From Taibaiella sp. (lineage in GTDB: Bacteria > Bacteroidota > Bacteroidia > Chitinophagales > Chitinophagaceae), in the NCBI GenBank assembly GCA_019638495.1, contig JAHBTQ010000002.1, forward strand, positions 620,001 through 684,000: a stretch of 64,000 nt of DNA, written 5' to 3'. Below the pieces are notes generated by a model. The model made no database searches. It was not told the origin of the DNA and worked only from the letters and a program-made list of their open reading frames with translations. Every line of letters starts with the position of its first letter. The stretch's first letter is position 1. A program made the position numbers and the translations under genes. Shown here in pieces: positions 26,301 through 34,509 of this stretch.

Positions 26301-29300
26301 TCGCACCGATGGTGCGGCCTGGTCAAGTTTAACTTCACAATATAGCACTGTGAGTACCGTGCCTGCCGTAACTTCAACAACCATGGGCGGCACACCCGGC
26401 ACCATCGGGTCCGGCGTCTCAGGGTTTAGTAATACTACCTACACCCAATACATTCAGACATTTACCGTACCGGCATCGGGCACCTATTACATTGGCCTTG
26501 ATGCGCAAAGTGGCGGGTCGGCGGGATTGCTGGCGATTGATGACATAGAAGTATGTGAAATGCCGGCGCTTACCGTCTCTGCAGGCCCTACTCCATTCTG
26601 CGACCCGGACACTGTATTGATCTCGACCACAGGTACTACCGGGGCGGTGCACTATAGCTGGAGCGGGCCATCAGGATTCACTTCGACAGTAACAACACTT
26701 CCTCCTTTTACGTCGCTCGGTCCCGGTACTTACACCTATACACTTACGGGTACCAATGACCCGATATCTGCGGGATATGGTGGATATTGTACGGCAAGTG
26801 TAACAACAACATTTACCATCAACACACCGCCCGACACTATTGCGGGGCTAACTGAAGTCTGCACGGGGGCAAACATCACATTGACAAACGCCACCGCAGG
26901 TGGGTCATGGAGCAGCAGCACGACGGCAGTAGGCACTGTATCGTCCACGGGCGTCGTAACGGGTATAGCGGCAGGCACTACCACTATTACTTATGACATA
27001 GGCGGCTGTTACGTCACTAAAGTTGTTACCGTGTACCCCATGCCGACAACCATCACCGGTCTAACCATTATGTGTGTGGGAAGTAACAGCACCTTTACTA
27101 GCACTCCTTCGGGTGGCACGTGGTCTGCAAGTAATTCGAATATCAGCTATGTTTCTCCGGGTGTGTTTCTGGGGGTCTCCGCAGGCACATCCATTATCAC
27201 ATATAGCACAGGTGGTAGTTGCTATGTAACACATACAGTAACCGTTAATAACCCACCCTCTGCCATAACCGGGTCATTCAGTATTTGTATAGGAACATCT
27301 TCTACACTGTCCAGCTCTACCAGCGGTGGCATCTGGACGAGTAGTACATTAAGTGTTGCAACTGTAGGCCCAACAACCGGCATTGTAAACGGGGTGGGTC
27401 TCGGCACGTCTAATATTACTTACACTGTTGCCGGTTGCCGCGCCATTCAAAATGTGACTGTTGTTGCTGCGCCTGCTCCCATTGTCGGGCCTTCGACTGT
27501 CTGTCTGTATTTCCCAACTATAACGCTAACGAACATATCAGGAGGCGGTACGTGGAGCAGCAGTAACACGAACGCCAGCGTAGGTGCAACTACAGGCGTA
27601 GTTACCGGAAACGTGACGGGTACAAGCACAATTACGTACGCGCTCAGCGCCGGATGTGTGGCTACAAAAGTGGTGACTGTACTTCCAGCACCAGCAGCCA
27701 TATCCGGAACTATGACCATGTGCGAAGGCGGGGGCACCACTACACTAAGCCATAGCGTAACCGGTGGAACATGGGTGACCGCAGCTACAAACATAACGGT
27801 AGGATTTGGCACTGGATTAGTGACCGGTATCACCGCCGGAACAGCCGATGTGACCTATACACTGCCCACAGGTTGTGTGGCGATTGCAACGGTGACGGTG
27901 AATCCGAACCCTGCAGCGATAAGTGGCGTAATGGCTGTGTGTGTAACGCAAACAACGACGCTCTCATGTGCAACCCCGGGAGTGACATGGAGCAGCCTCG
28001 CACCAGGCATCGCAACTGTCGGTGGCTCAACGGGCGTAGTTACAGGCATTGCTGCAGGAACGGCAACGATTGTTGCGAGCACTGCAGGCGGCTGCCAGAC
28101 AACAGCGGTGGTGACTGTCAATACTAATCCTTCTTCTATTACGGGAACACCTTCTGTATGCGTAGGACAAACTACTGCACTGGCCAGCGCGACACCTGGT
28201 GGAGCATGGAGTAGTTCTAATACAGCAGTAGGCACAGTATCAGGAACTGGGTCGGTATATGGCGTTTCGGGAGGGACGACGACGATCACGTATGCATTGG
28301 CGGGTGGATGTTACACTACCACAACGGTGACTGTAAACCCCGGCCCTGCACCAATCACCGGCACGCCAATAGCCTGTGTTGGTTATGCCTGCACGTTGAA
28401 TTGCATAACTTCCGGAGGTACGTGGTCTACTGGATGCGGAGGCATAACAACGCTACTTAGCCCGGGTTTATACGGCGGGTCGGGTGCCGGAACATGTGTT
28501 ATTTCTTACACTATAGGGGCAACCGGATGTTCTTCCAGCGTTGTCGTGACTATCAACCCTGCACCGAGCATCATCGGCGGAACATTGAGCGTATGCCAGG
28601 GCCAGACTACAACATTGTCCAATACGGTGTCCGGAGGTACCTGGTCAAGTACTAATCCTGCGGTTGGAACAATTGACCCCATAACGGGAGTTTTGACGGG
28701 TATTACCCCTGGTACAACTACTATTTCTTACTCGCTTGGGTCCGGTTGTGATGTTTCGGCAGTTGCGACTGTGAATCCTTTACCTGCGGCCATTACCGGC
28801 CCAACGAATGTCTGCGCCGGCGGCACTGTTTCATACAGTAGTACACCAGGCGGCGGCACATGGTCTGCAGCATGCCCGGGCGTGGCGACGATATCGTCAG
28901 GTGGCTCGCTTACTGCGAGTGGTGCAGGTACATGTACTGTCGTCTATTCGCTGGCGACAGGTTGTTCAAGAAGTTTGGGCATTACCGTCAACTCGCTGCC
29001 ATCTGTGATTACCGGCATCACCAATGTATGCGTGGGCGCTACTACAACGCTTACGTCTACCCCAGCAGGAGGCACATGGACAGCGAGCAACGGCAATGTT
29101 TCTGTGGACCCGGTAACAGGCGTAGTAACCGGCGTCTTTGCCGGGACATCTACGGTTAGCTACACAACAACGTCCGGCTGCTACAGGACAACGACTATCC
29201 TTATCAATGGATTACCTACGGGTATCGCGCCGTCATCAATTCAAGTATGTGAAGGTTCAACCCTTGTTCTTACCGGATCTCCCGCAGGCGGCACCTGGCA

Positions 29301-32300
29301 GAGCAGTACAACAGCAGTTGGCACCATCAGTACGGGCGGTGGCACACTTGGTGGTATCACTGCGGGCACAACGAATATTACCTATACACTAGCAACGGGC
29401 TGTAGTATTAGCGCAATAGCGACTGTGAATTCATTGCCGGGCTCTGTTACCGGTGTGCTGACAACGTGTATTGGACAATCTACGACCCTGAACTGTACAC
29501 CAGCAGGTGGTACATGGACAATGACGTCTGGATCCGGATCGGGATCAATCGGTTCTTCATCGGGCATTCTGCTCGGGTCAGGCGCCGGCACGGTGACTGT
29601 GTCTTACACTATAAGCACAGGATGTCGCCGAACAGCCGTTGCAACCGTTTACGCGCTTCCGGGAACTATCACCGGTGGTGTAAACGTTTGCGCGTCATCT
29701 ACCTCTACACTTAACTGTACGCCCACAGGTGGCACGTGGTCCATGGCTTGCGCATATGCGACTGTCGGCCTCACAACAGGCATCGTAAATGGGCTATCTA
29801 CCGGTACCTGCGACGTTACCTATACACTTGGAACGGGTTGTACTCGCACCGGCACAGTGAATGTCTTGCCTTTACCAGCACCAATTTCCGGTCCGTTGAC
29901 GACGTGTGTGGGTCAGACGACAACTCTTAGCAGTAGTCCTGCCGGCACATGGAGCATAAGTCCAACATCGGTGGCAACCGTCATATCCGGAAGCGGTTTG
30001 GTTACCGGTATAAGTGGTGGCTCGGGATCGGCAACTGCAACGGTTACTTATACTATCCCAACTGGCTGCAGGGTTACGGATGTAGTATCGGTATATGCAC
30101 TTCCATCCCCTATTACCGGTACATTGCAAGTTTGCGCAGGTAGCACGACAACATTGTCAACATCAAGCCCCGGTGGCACATGGGTAACAAGTAATGCCGC
30201 AGTAGGAACTATTGACGCCTCAAGCGGAATTCTGACAGGCCTTGGTGCCGGCACAACCATCTGCACTTACTCACTTGGTACCGGCTGCTATGTTACGGCA
30301 GTAGCGACCGTACATCCTTTGCCGGCGAGCATTTCAGGCTCACAGCAAGTGTGCCAGTTTGGCACCACAACACTAACCAGTTCTTCGCCAGGTGGTACCT
30401 GGACCAGCTCGGCACCGGGCATAGCCAGTGTGTCTGGCGGAGTAGTGAATGGGGTAACGCCCGGCACCGCCACGATTAGCTATTCGCTTGGAACCGGATG
30501 TGCCGCAACTGTAGTTGTAACTGTAAACTCGCTTCCGGGCACAATTACAGGGCCATCGCCAATGTGGGTATGCGAAAATTCAACCATAACACTTAGTTGC
30601 ACGCCGACGGGTGGCGTATGGAGCAGCGGCAGTGCTAATGTTGCGGTAAACCCTGTGACGGGCGATGTGACCGGAGTATCTGCGGGCACGGCGAATGTTA
30701 CCTATACCGTTGGTACAGGCTGTATAAGAACGACGACTGTTACGGTCAATGCTCAACCTGCTGCATTCACAGGCAATCCGGCGGTTTGCTTTGGCGCTAC
30801 GACCACGCTTGCTACGACCAGCACCGGAGGCACATGGACCAGCTCAATACCCGCAGTTGCAACCATTGACCCCACAGGTCTTGTAACAAGTATTTCCGTT
30901 GGAACTACTGTAGTGTCTTACACGCTCCCAGTTACAACCTGCAGCAGGTCTGTTGTTGTTACGGTGAATTCACTGCCTACTCCGATTGTCGGTCCTGCGG
31001 GCTTCTGTAACCTGAGCTCTGCAACCTACATGAGCAGTAGTGTAAACGGCGTTCGCTGGAGCACGGCAGATACTTCTATACTGGTTGTTGACTCCACGAC
31101 AGGAGTCGCTACAGGCGTATCAGTTGATACAACTGACCTTATTGTGTACGATCCATTGACGAGATGTGCTGTATCTAAACGCGTATTCCTGATTCTGGCT
31201 CCATACCCTATTACCGGCCCGCATGACATGTGCCTGGGACAAACGAGAACGCTTAACAATGTGATCTCAGGTGGCACATGGATGAGCAGCGCTCCGGGAA
31301 TTTGCTCGGTGAATTCCTCAACCGGTGATGTGACAGGGGTAACACTTGGAACAGCGACCATAACCTATGTTCTCTCTACAGGTTGCGCTTCGACCTATGA
31401 TGTCACGGTGAACCCAATACCAACAGGTATCGTTGGCCCTTCCCAGATATGCGAAGCAGACTCACGACTGTACACGAATGCAACACCGGGAGGAACATGG
31501 ATGAGTAGCAATCCTCCGCTTGCAGACATTGATACGTCATCGGGTGTTCTTACGGCAGTTGGGCCAACCGGCACCGTTATCATAACCTATGCACTCGGTA
31601 CCGGTTGTAATTCAACAAAGATCGTAACAGTGAATCCCCTGCCTTCGCTTATAGGAGGTCCGAACCAGGTGTGTGAGGGAAGTAACATAACGCCAACAGT
31701 AGCGCCGCCAGGTGGCGTTTGGGGTGCATCTTGTGGGAACTTGTCAATTGATCCATCTACCGGAGTGATTACCGGGTATTTTGCCGGAACGTGCACGATC
31801 GTCTACACATTACCTACAGGATGTTTCCGAAACTTAACGGTTACGGTTAACCCGCTTCCATCACCGATAGTTGGTGTTACAGACATTTGTGTGGGTGAAC
31901 AAACAACAATGACAAATGCAACCGCGGGTGGCATGTGGGTTAGCAGCAACCCAGCAGTTGGGTCCATTGATGCCGGAGGCGTATTTACTGCCATCACCGG
32001 CGGGGCTGTTACTATTTCCTACGTATTGCCGACTGCATGTATTGCTACGCATAACATAACAGTACACGACAATCCGTCACCGATTTCGGGCTCCACAACA
32101 GTTTGTGCCGGCTTCTCAACAAACCTTTCGAGTAGTCCCTCGACCGGTGTATGGAGCCAGTCGCCTACATCATTGATATATGGCAGCATTAATCCGCTTA
32201 CGGGTGTAGTAAGCGGTATTATGGCGGGGTTCATCCCGGTGACATATACACTCGGCACTGGTTGCCGTGCAGTAGATACGGTAGAGGTCATTACATTACC

Positions 32301-34326
32301 TGCTGTTATTGGCGGTATCCCTAATGTGTGTGTCAACGACTCTACTATCCTCTCCTGTCCTGTGGCCGGTGGCACCTGGAGCAGCAGCAATACCGCACGG
32401 GCGACAGTGAACCCGCTTACCGGTGCTGTCACCGGCATTTCTCCGGGCACAGCAGTAATTACCTACCAGGTAAGTACAGGTTGCTTTAATGTTCATACGG
32501 TTACTGTCAATCCGCTCCCGGCACCAATCACCGGCACCTTCCAGGTGTGTGAACAGTCTACTACTGTGCTTAGCAGTGCAACAGCAGGCGGTGCATGGAT
32601 GAGTAGTGCAACAGCGGTGGGTAGTGTGTTTGGTCCTATCGGTCCAACATTTGCATCTACAACGTTCACGGGTGTAAGTGCGGGCACTACTACAGTGACC
32701 TATATGCTGTTTACCGGTTGTAAGGCTACTGTTGAGGTGACCGTTAACGCAACACCAGCACCAATTACAGGTAACCCACACATTTGTATGGGCGCATCTA
32801 ATGTGTTCTCATCAACATCGACCGGTGGTATATGGAGCAGCAGCAATCCTGCCATTGCCACAATAGGCGCTACAAGCGGCATAGCAACTTCTGTTTCACT
32901 CGGAGTAGTGACAATCAGCTACACTTATCCCGGAACAGGATGTACCTCTACCCGTGTAGTGACGGTGCAGCCATTGCCTGCCGTGTTCAATGTAACAGGC
33001 GGCGGCAATTTCTGTGCCGGCGGCAGCGGTGTACATGTTAACCTTTCAGGTTCTCAGCCGGGAGTCAGCTACCAATTGTACTATGGCTCTTCGGCTACAG
33101 GCTTCCTGGCAGGGACCGGCTTTGCGCTCGACTTTGGTCTGCACACGGCTGCAGGCACCTACACCGTGCAGGCTACCAACGTTACCAGTGGTTGCCAGCG
33201 CAATATGTCGGGCGCGGCTACTATCGTAGTGAACCCACTTGTAACTCCAATAGTCAACATTGCTACCACACCAACCGACAGTGTGTGCGAAGGCGAGACT
33301 GTAGCCATGACGGCAATGCCAACATTTGGCGGCACTGCACCGGCATATACATGGAAAGTGAATGGTGTATTTGTGAGCACAGCTGACAACTATAGCTACA
33401 TACCGGCTAATGGTGATGTAGTAACAGTGACCATGACCAGCAACTACACCTGCGTAGCCACAACGGCAGCCACCGGTACGCAGTTGCTCACAGTAATGCC
33501 ATTGGCAACTCCTGTGGCAGGCGTTATCACTACGCCTGGTGATACTGTGTGCCAGTACAACCCGGTAACGTTCAGCGCTGCGCCTGTGTATGGTGGTTCT
33601 ACACCAACCTACACATGGCTGGTGAATGGTACAACTGCCGCATTCGGGCCATCTTTCACGTACGTGCCAACTGACGGCGACATTGTGAACCTGCAAATGA
33701 CCAGCAACTACCGCTGCAGGGCGGTAAATACAGTGCTGAGCGGAGACGTGACCATGAATGTAGACTCGATGAGGCTGCCAACGGTAACGGTAACGCCAGA
33801 GCCGGGCTCCATAGTAGCAGCAGGTAAACCGGTGACCATGCACGCATGGCCCAGCGATGCCGGTCCTAACCCTAGCTTCCAGTGGAAAGTGAATGGCATA
33901 TTGGTGCCGGGAGCCACTTCGGACACTTATACAGCCGTGTTCCACGACTACGATTCCATCTCGGTAACGGTGATCAGCAGTGGTGTTTGTCATAACATTG
34001 GAACATCTGACTGGTTCAGGATAGATATGGCACCGCTGGGAACGCATCAAACTTCCGCTGGTGCGAGCCAGTTGAGGCTGGTGCCCAACCCGAACAAGGG
34101 TACATTTACCATCAGCGGCAACCTGGCCTCGGGTGTGAACGAAGATGTACATATTGAGATCACAGACATGCTGGGTCAAGTGGTGTTCAGGGGCAACCTG
34201 GTTGCAAAGAACGGACGAGTAGATAACAGGATAACCCTGGAGAACAACCTTGCAAACGGTATGTACATGCTAACGCTGAGGACCGACACCGAGCAGAAAG
34301 TATTCCACTTTGTGCTGGAACAATAG
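23374..34326 (+). CDS. giant T9SS-secreted adhesin-like protein, paralogue of the preceding one
   Basis: The product has 3650 residues from ATG 23374; a TTG two codons upstream is a less likely start. A signal peptide (to about residue 28, ending ICARAQ) precedes a roughly 340-residue N-terminal region that ends in YPLVVDPLVSGT, a pattern I know only from large secreted Bacteroidota proteins. A beta sandwich (about 366-520), two Ig-like repeats, two FN3-like domains (about 670-880), a jelly roll resembling choice-of-anchor J (about 885-1062, LPYLQTFEV) and an Ig domain follow. Then come about 28 BIG2-like repeats (1155-3197) and the same beta domain, three Ig-like domains and T9SS sorting domain as in the first protein. 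The repeats match those of the neighbour in order. The function is inferred as for the first protein. Confidence 0.9.
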   Translation: MNRTTITGKLHYGAALVLFTVISICARAQQSTALAGSPSARSWSPIVGVEDGALVKGRTASENQSPVAHGKERTNFTSFSTWHRNSNSEVQKYNRGNENHPELGLLYPDAPCSDCYEIIEKRTETEKYFVKEGTEARQFAVQGCLYPLHYKDENGRWMTINSHLQKGPNDGTFVTIGRPVEVTIDTRNKRSTLTGKQGAITYNNDLELIFVAPGGVETSLGKANWSHFTAGDDGVRVSDAWPGIDIEMAVLVNSLKTNFIVKSALPAYAAGRLVIRDHISLPNNLSLNADKGQTIKDALTITNAEGQIAYTMHKAVAYEQATGPDAVTELAYKKSGGNVLDIEVPGSLLSRPASSYPLVVDPLVSGTLSSGFTYTSGSFPPALTSTSEYCTNTNNISIPAAATLTDIQVTFNYYGPPSVSWAQSRLAFQVGGGCTYGWLSCSAAAFSSGIPGNTCGLLNSSFWGGTPAWGSTSGCLPAYSCTSYTLPFQLLLTQAQTSTAACAQTVYATASGFTVTVFGTTAMLPSITPSTSTVMCMPDTLILAGSPVTGTWSSSVPAVGTVSTTGVVTGLTNGTTNITYTASGCTSAITVTVGTTPTVSGTPAICFPGSATLTGSPTGGTWTSSATSIATITSGGLVTGVSIGTTIINYNTGTCSRNVPFDVNNPAAVTPTTQPTGLSVTATTHNGGTITFTPNSSTGYLVIASTSPTLSATPATYSTYATGSTFGGGIVIQGSTSGSAPAYTTTLLNSNTHYYLFVFAFNNNCSGPQYNTTAPLTGTMNTCIAPTSVPTIVSSGVNVINLSWTASPTGGGYISPINYTVYAYSDAACTSLVPGYPVPAGTGTTYAAGGLATGTQYWFRIAPADACAILSPINSGLTSCSAAGSLPYLQTFEVNTTLGDRSPNCMTSNVQNCVFSGVQTSVTYIGTINTNHTAGGTKFYNFFRGGACSAGWANQWLLLPGLALTAGSTYTLSFWYRTDGAAWSSLTSQYSTVSTVPAVTSTTMGGTPGTIGSGVSGFSNTTYTQYIQTFTVPASGTYYIGLDAQSGGSAGLLAIDDIEVCEMPALTVSAGPTPFCDPDTVLISTTGTTGAVHYSWSGPSGFTSTVTTLPPFTSLGPGTYTYTLTGTNDPISAGYGGYCTASVTTTFTINTPPDTIAGLTEVCTGANITLTNATAGGSWSSSTTAVGTVSSTGVVTGIAAGTTTITYDIGGCYVTKVVTVYPMPTTITGLTIMCVGSNSTFTSTPSGGTWSASNSNISYVSPGVFLGVSAGTSIITYSTGGSCYVTHTVTVNNPPSAITGSFSICIGTSSTLSSSTSGGIWTSSTLSVATVGPTTGIVNGVGLGTSNITYTVAGCRAIQNVTVVAAPAPIVGPSTVCLYFPTITLTNISGGGTWSSSNTNASVGATTGVVTGNVTGTSTITYALSAGCVATKVVTVLPAPAAISGTMTMCEGGGTTTLSHSVTGGTWVTAATNITVGFGTGLVTGITAGTADVTYTLPTGCVAIATVTVNPNPAAISGVMAVCVTQTTTLSCATPGVTWSSLAPGIATVGGSTGVVTGIAAGTATIVASTAGGCQTTAVVTVNTNPSSITGTPSVCVGQTTALASATPGGAWSSSNTAVGTVSGTGSVYGVSGGTTTITYALAGGCYTTTTVTVNPGPAPITGTPIACVGYACTLNCITSGGTWSTGCGGITTLLSPGLYGGSGAGTCVISYTIGATGCSSSVVVTINPAPSIIGGTLSVCQGQTTTLSNTVSGGTWSSTNPAVGTIDPITGVLTGITPGTTTISYSLGSGCDVSAVATVNPLPAAITGPTNVCAGGTVSYSSTPGGGTWSAACPGVATISSGGSLTASGAGTCTVVYSLATGCSRSLGITVNSLPSVITGITNVCVGATTTLTSTPAGGTWTASNGNVSVDPVTGVVTGVFAGTSTVSYTTTSGCYRTTTILINGLPTGIAPSSIQVCEGSTLVLTGSPAGGTWQSSTTAVGTISTGGGTLGGITAGTTNITYTLATGCSISAIATVNSLPGSVTGVLTTCIGQSTTLNCTPAGGTWTMTSGSGSGSIGSSSGILLGSGAGTVTVSYTISTGCRRTAVATVYALPGTITGGVNVCASSTSTLNCTPTGGTWSMACAYATVGLTTGIVNGLSTGTCDVTYTLGTGCTRTGTVNVLPLPAPISGPLTTCVGQTTTLSSSPAGTWSISPTSVATVISGSGLVTGISGGSGSATATVTYTIPTGCRVTDVVSVYALPSPITGTLQVCAGSTTTLSTSSPGGTWVTSNAAVGTIDASSGILTGLGAGTTICTYSLGTGCYVTAVATVHPLPASISGSQQVCQFGTTTLTSSSPGGTWTSSAPGIASVSGGVVNGVTPGTATISYSLGTGCAATVVVTVNSLPGTITGPSPMWVCENSTITLSCTPTGGVWSSGSANVAVNPVTGDVTGVSAGTANVTYTVGTGCIRTTTVTVNAQPAAFTGNPAVCFGATTTLATTSTGGTWTSSIPAVATIDPTGLVTSISVGTTVVSYTLPVTTCSRSVVVTVNSLPTPIVGPAGFCNLSSATYMSSSVNGVRWSTADTSILVVDSTTGVATGVSVDTTDLIVYDPLTRCAVSKRVFLILAPYPITGPHDMCLGQTRTLNNVISGGTWMSSAPGICSVNSSTGDVTGVTLGTATITYVLSTGCASTYDVTVNPIPTGIVGPSQICEADSRLYTNATPGGTWMSSNPPLADIDTSSGVLTAVGPTGTVIITYALGTGCNSTKIVTVNPLPSLIGGPNQVCEGSNITPTVAPPGGVWGASCGNLSIDPSTGVITGYFAGTCTIVYTLPTGCFRNLTVTVNPLPSPIVGVTDICVGEQTTMTNATAGGMWVSSNPAVGSIDAGGVFTAITGGAVTISYVLPTACIATHNITVHDNPSPISGSTTVCAGFSTNLSSSPSTGVWSQSPTSLIYGSINPLTGVVSGIMAGFIPVTYTLGTGCRAVDTVEVITLPAVIGGIPNVCVNDSTILSCPVAGGTWSSSNTARATVNPLTGAVTGISPGTAVITYQVSTGCFNVHTVTVNPLPAPITGTFQVCEQSTTVLSSATAGGAWMSSATAVGSVFGPIGPTFASTTFTGVSAGTTTVTYMLFTGCKATVEVTVNATPAPITGNPHICMGASNVFSSTSTGGIWSSSNPAIATIGATSGIATSVSLGVVTISYTYPGTGCTSTRVVTVQPLPAVFNVTGGGNFCAGGSGVHVNLSGSQPGVSYQLYYGSSATGFLAGTGFALDFGLHTAAGTYTVQATNVTSGCQRNMSGAATIVVNPLVTPIVNIATTPTDSVCEGETVAMTAMPTFGGTAPAYTWKVNGVFVSTADNYSYIPANGDVVTVTMTSNYTCVATTAATGTQLLTVMPLATPVAGVITTPGDTVCQYNPVTFSAAPVYGGSTPTYTWLVNGTTAAFGPSFTYVPTDGDIVNLQMTSNYRCRAVNTVLSGDVTMNVDSMRLPTVTVTPEPGSIVAAGKPVTMHAWPSDAGPNPSFQWKVNGILVPGATSDTYTAVFHDYDSISVTVISSGVCHNIGTSDWFRIDMAPLGTHQTSAGASQLRLVPNPNKGTFTISGNLASGVNEDVHIEITDMLGQVVFRGNLVAKNGRVDNRITLENNLANGMYMLTLRTDTEQKVFHFVLEQ

Positions 34327-34343
34327 CAATTTATTTACCATTC

Positions 34344-34376
34344 AAAACCGGGGCCGTTCAAGTCCCGGTTTTTTAT
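34344..34376 (+). terminator. terminator of the second giant gene
   Basis: AAAACCGGG (34344-34352) pairs with CCCGGTTTT (34364-34372), followed by TT and an AT-rich run. It lies about 18 bases past the stop codon. Confidence 0.82.
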
Positions 34377-34509
34377 TATTGTAACTGGGGTAGAGGACAG
34401 AAATTCTCAATAAAAAAATGTTATTTTTACTGCTAATTATTTTCCCGCATAGTGTAATGATCGTGCGGGAGTAATAAGCATTTAAAAAGTGTAATCTAAA
34501 TTCACAAAT

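Noticed and set aside
33046..34179. 377-codon reverse open frame in the second giant gene (and a similar one at 21990-22685)
   Set aside because: Both lie antisense to the Thr/Ser/Gly-rich conserved C-terminal region, and their His/Cys/Arg-rich translations are the usual by-product of that codon usage. That they occur in both paralogues only reflects the high identity of the sense genes.
13554..34326. Possible CRISPR-like or satellite repeats
   Set aside because: The repetition is at protein level (about 70 residues per unit), DNA copies are too divergent, and there are no short identical repeats separated by unique spacers.
34442..34470. Hairpin TCCCGCA/TGCGGGA upstream of the short adhesin as a terminator
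   Set aside because: It has no T-run, a long loop and only a seven-base stem, and a good terminator already lies at 34344-34376.
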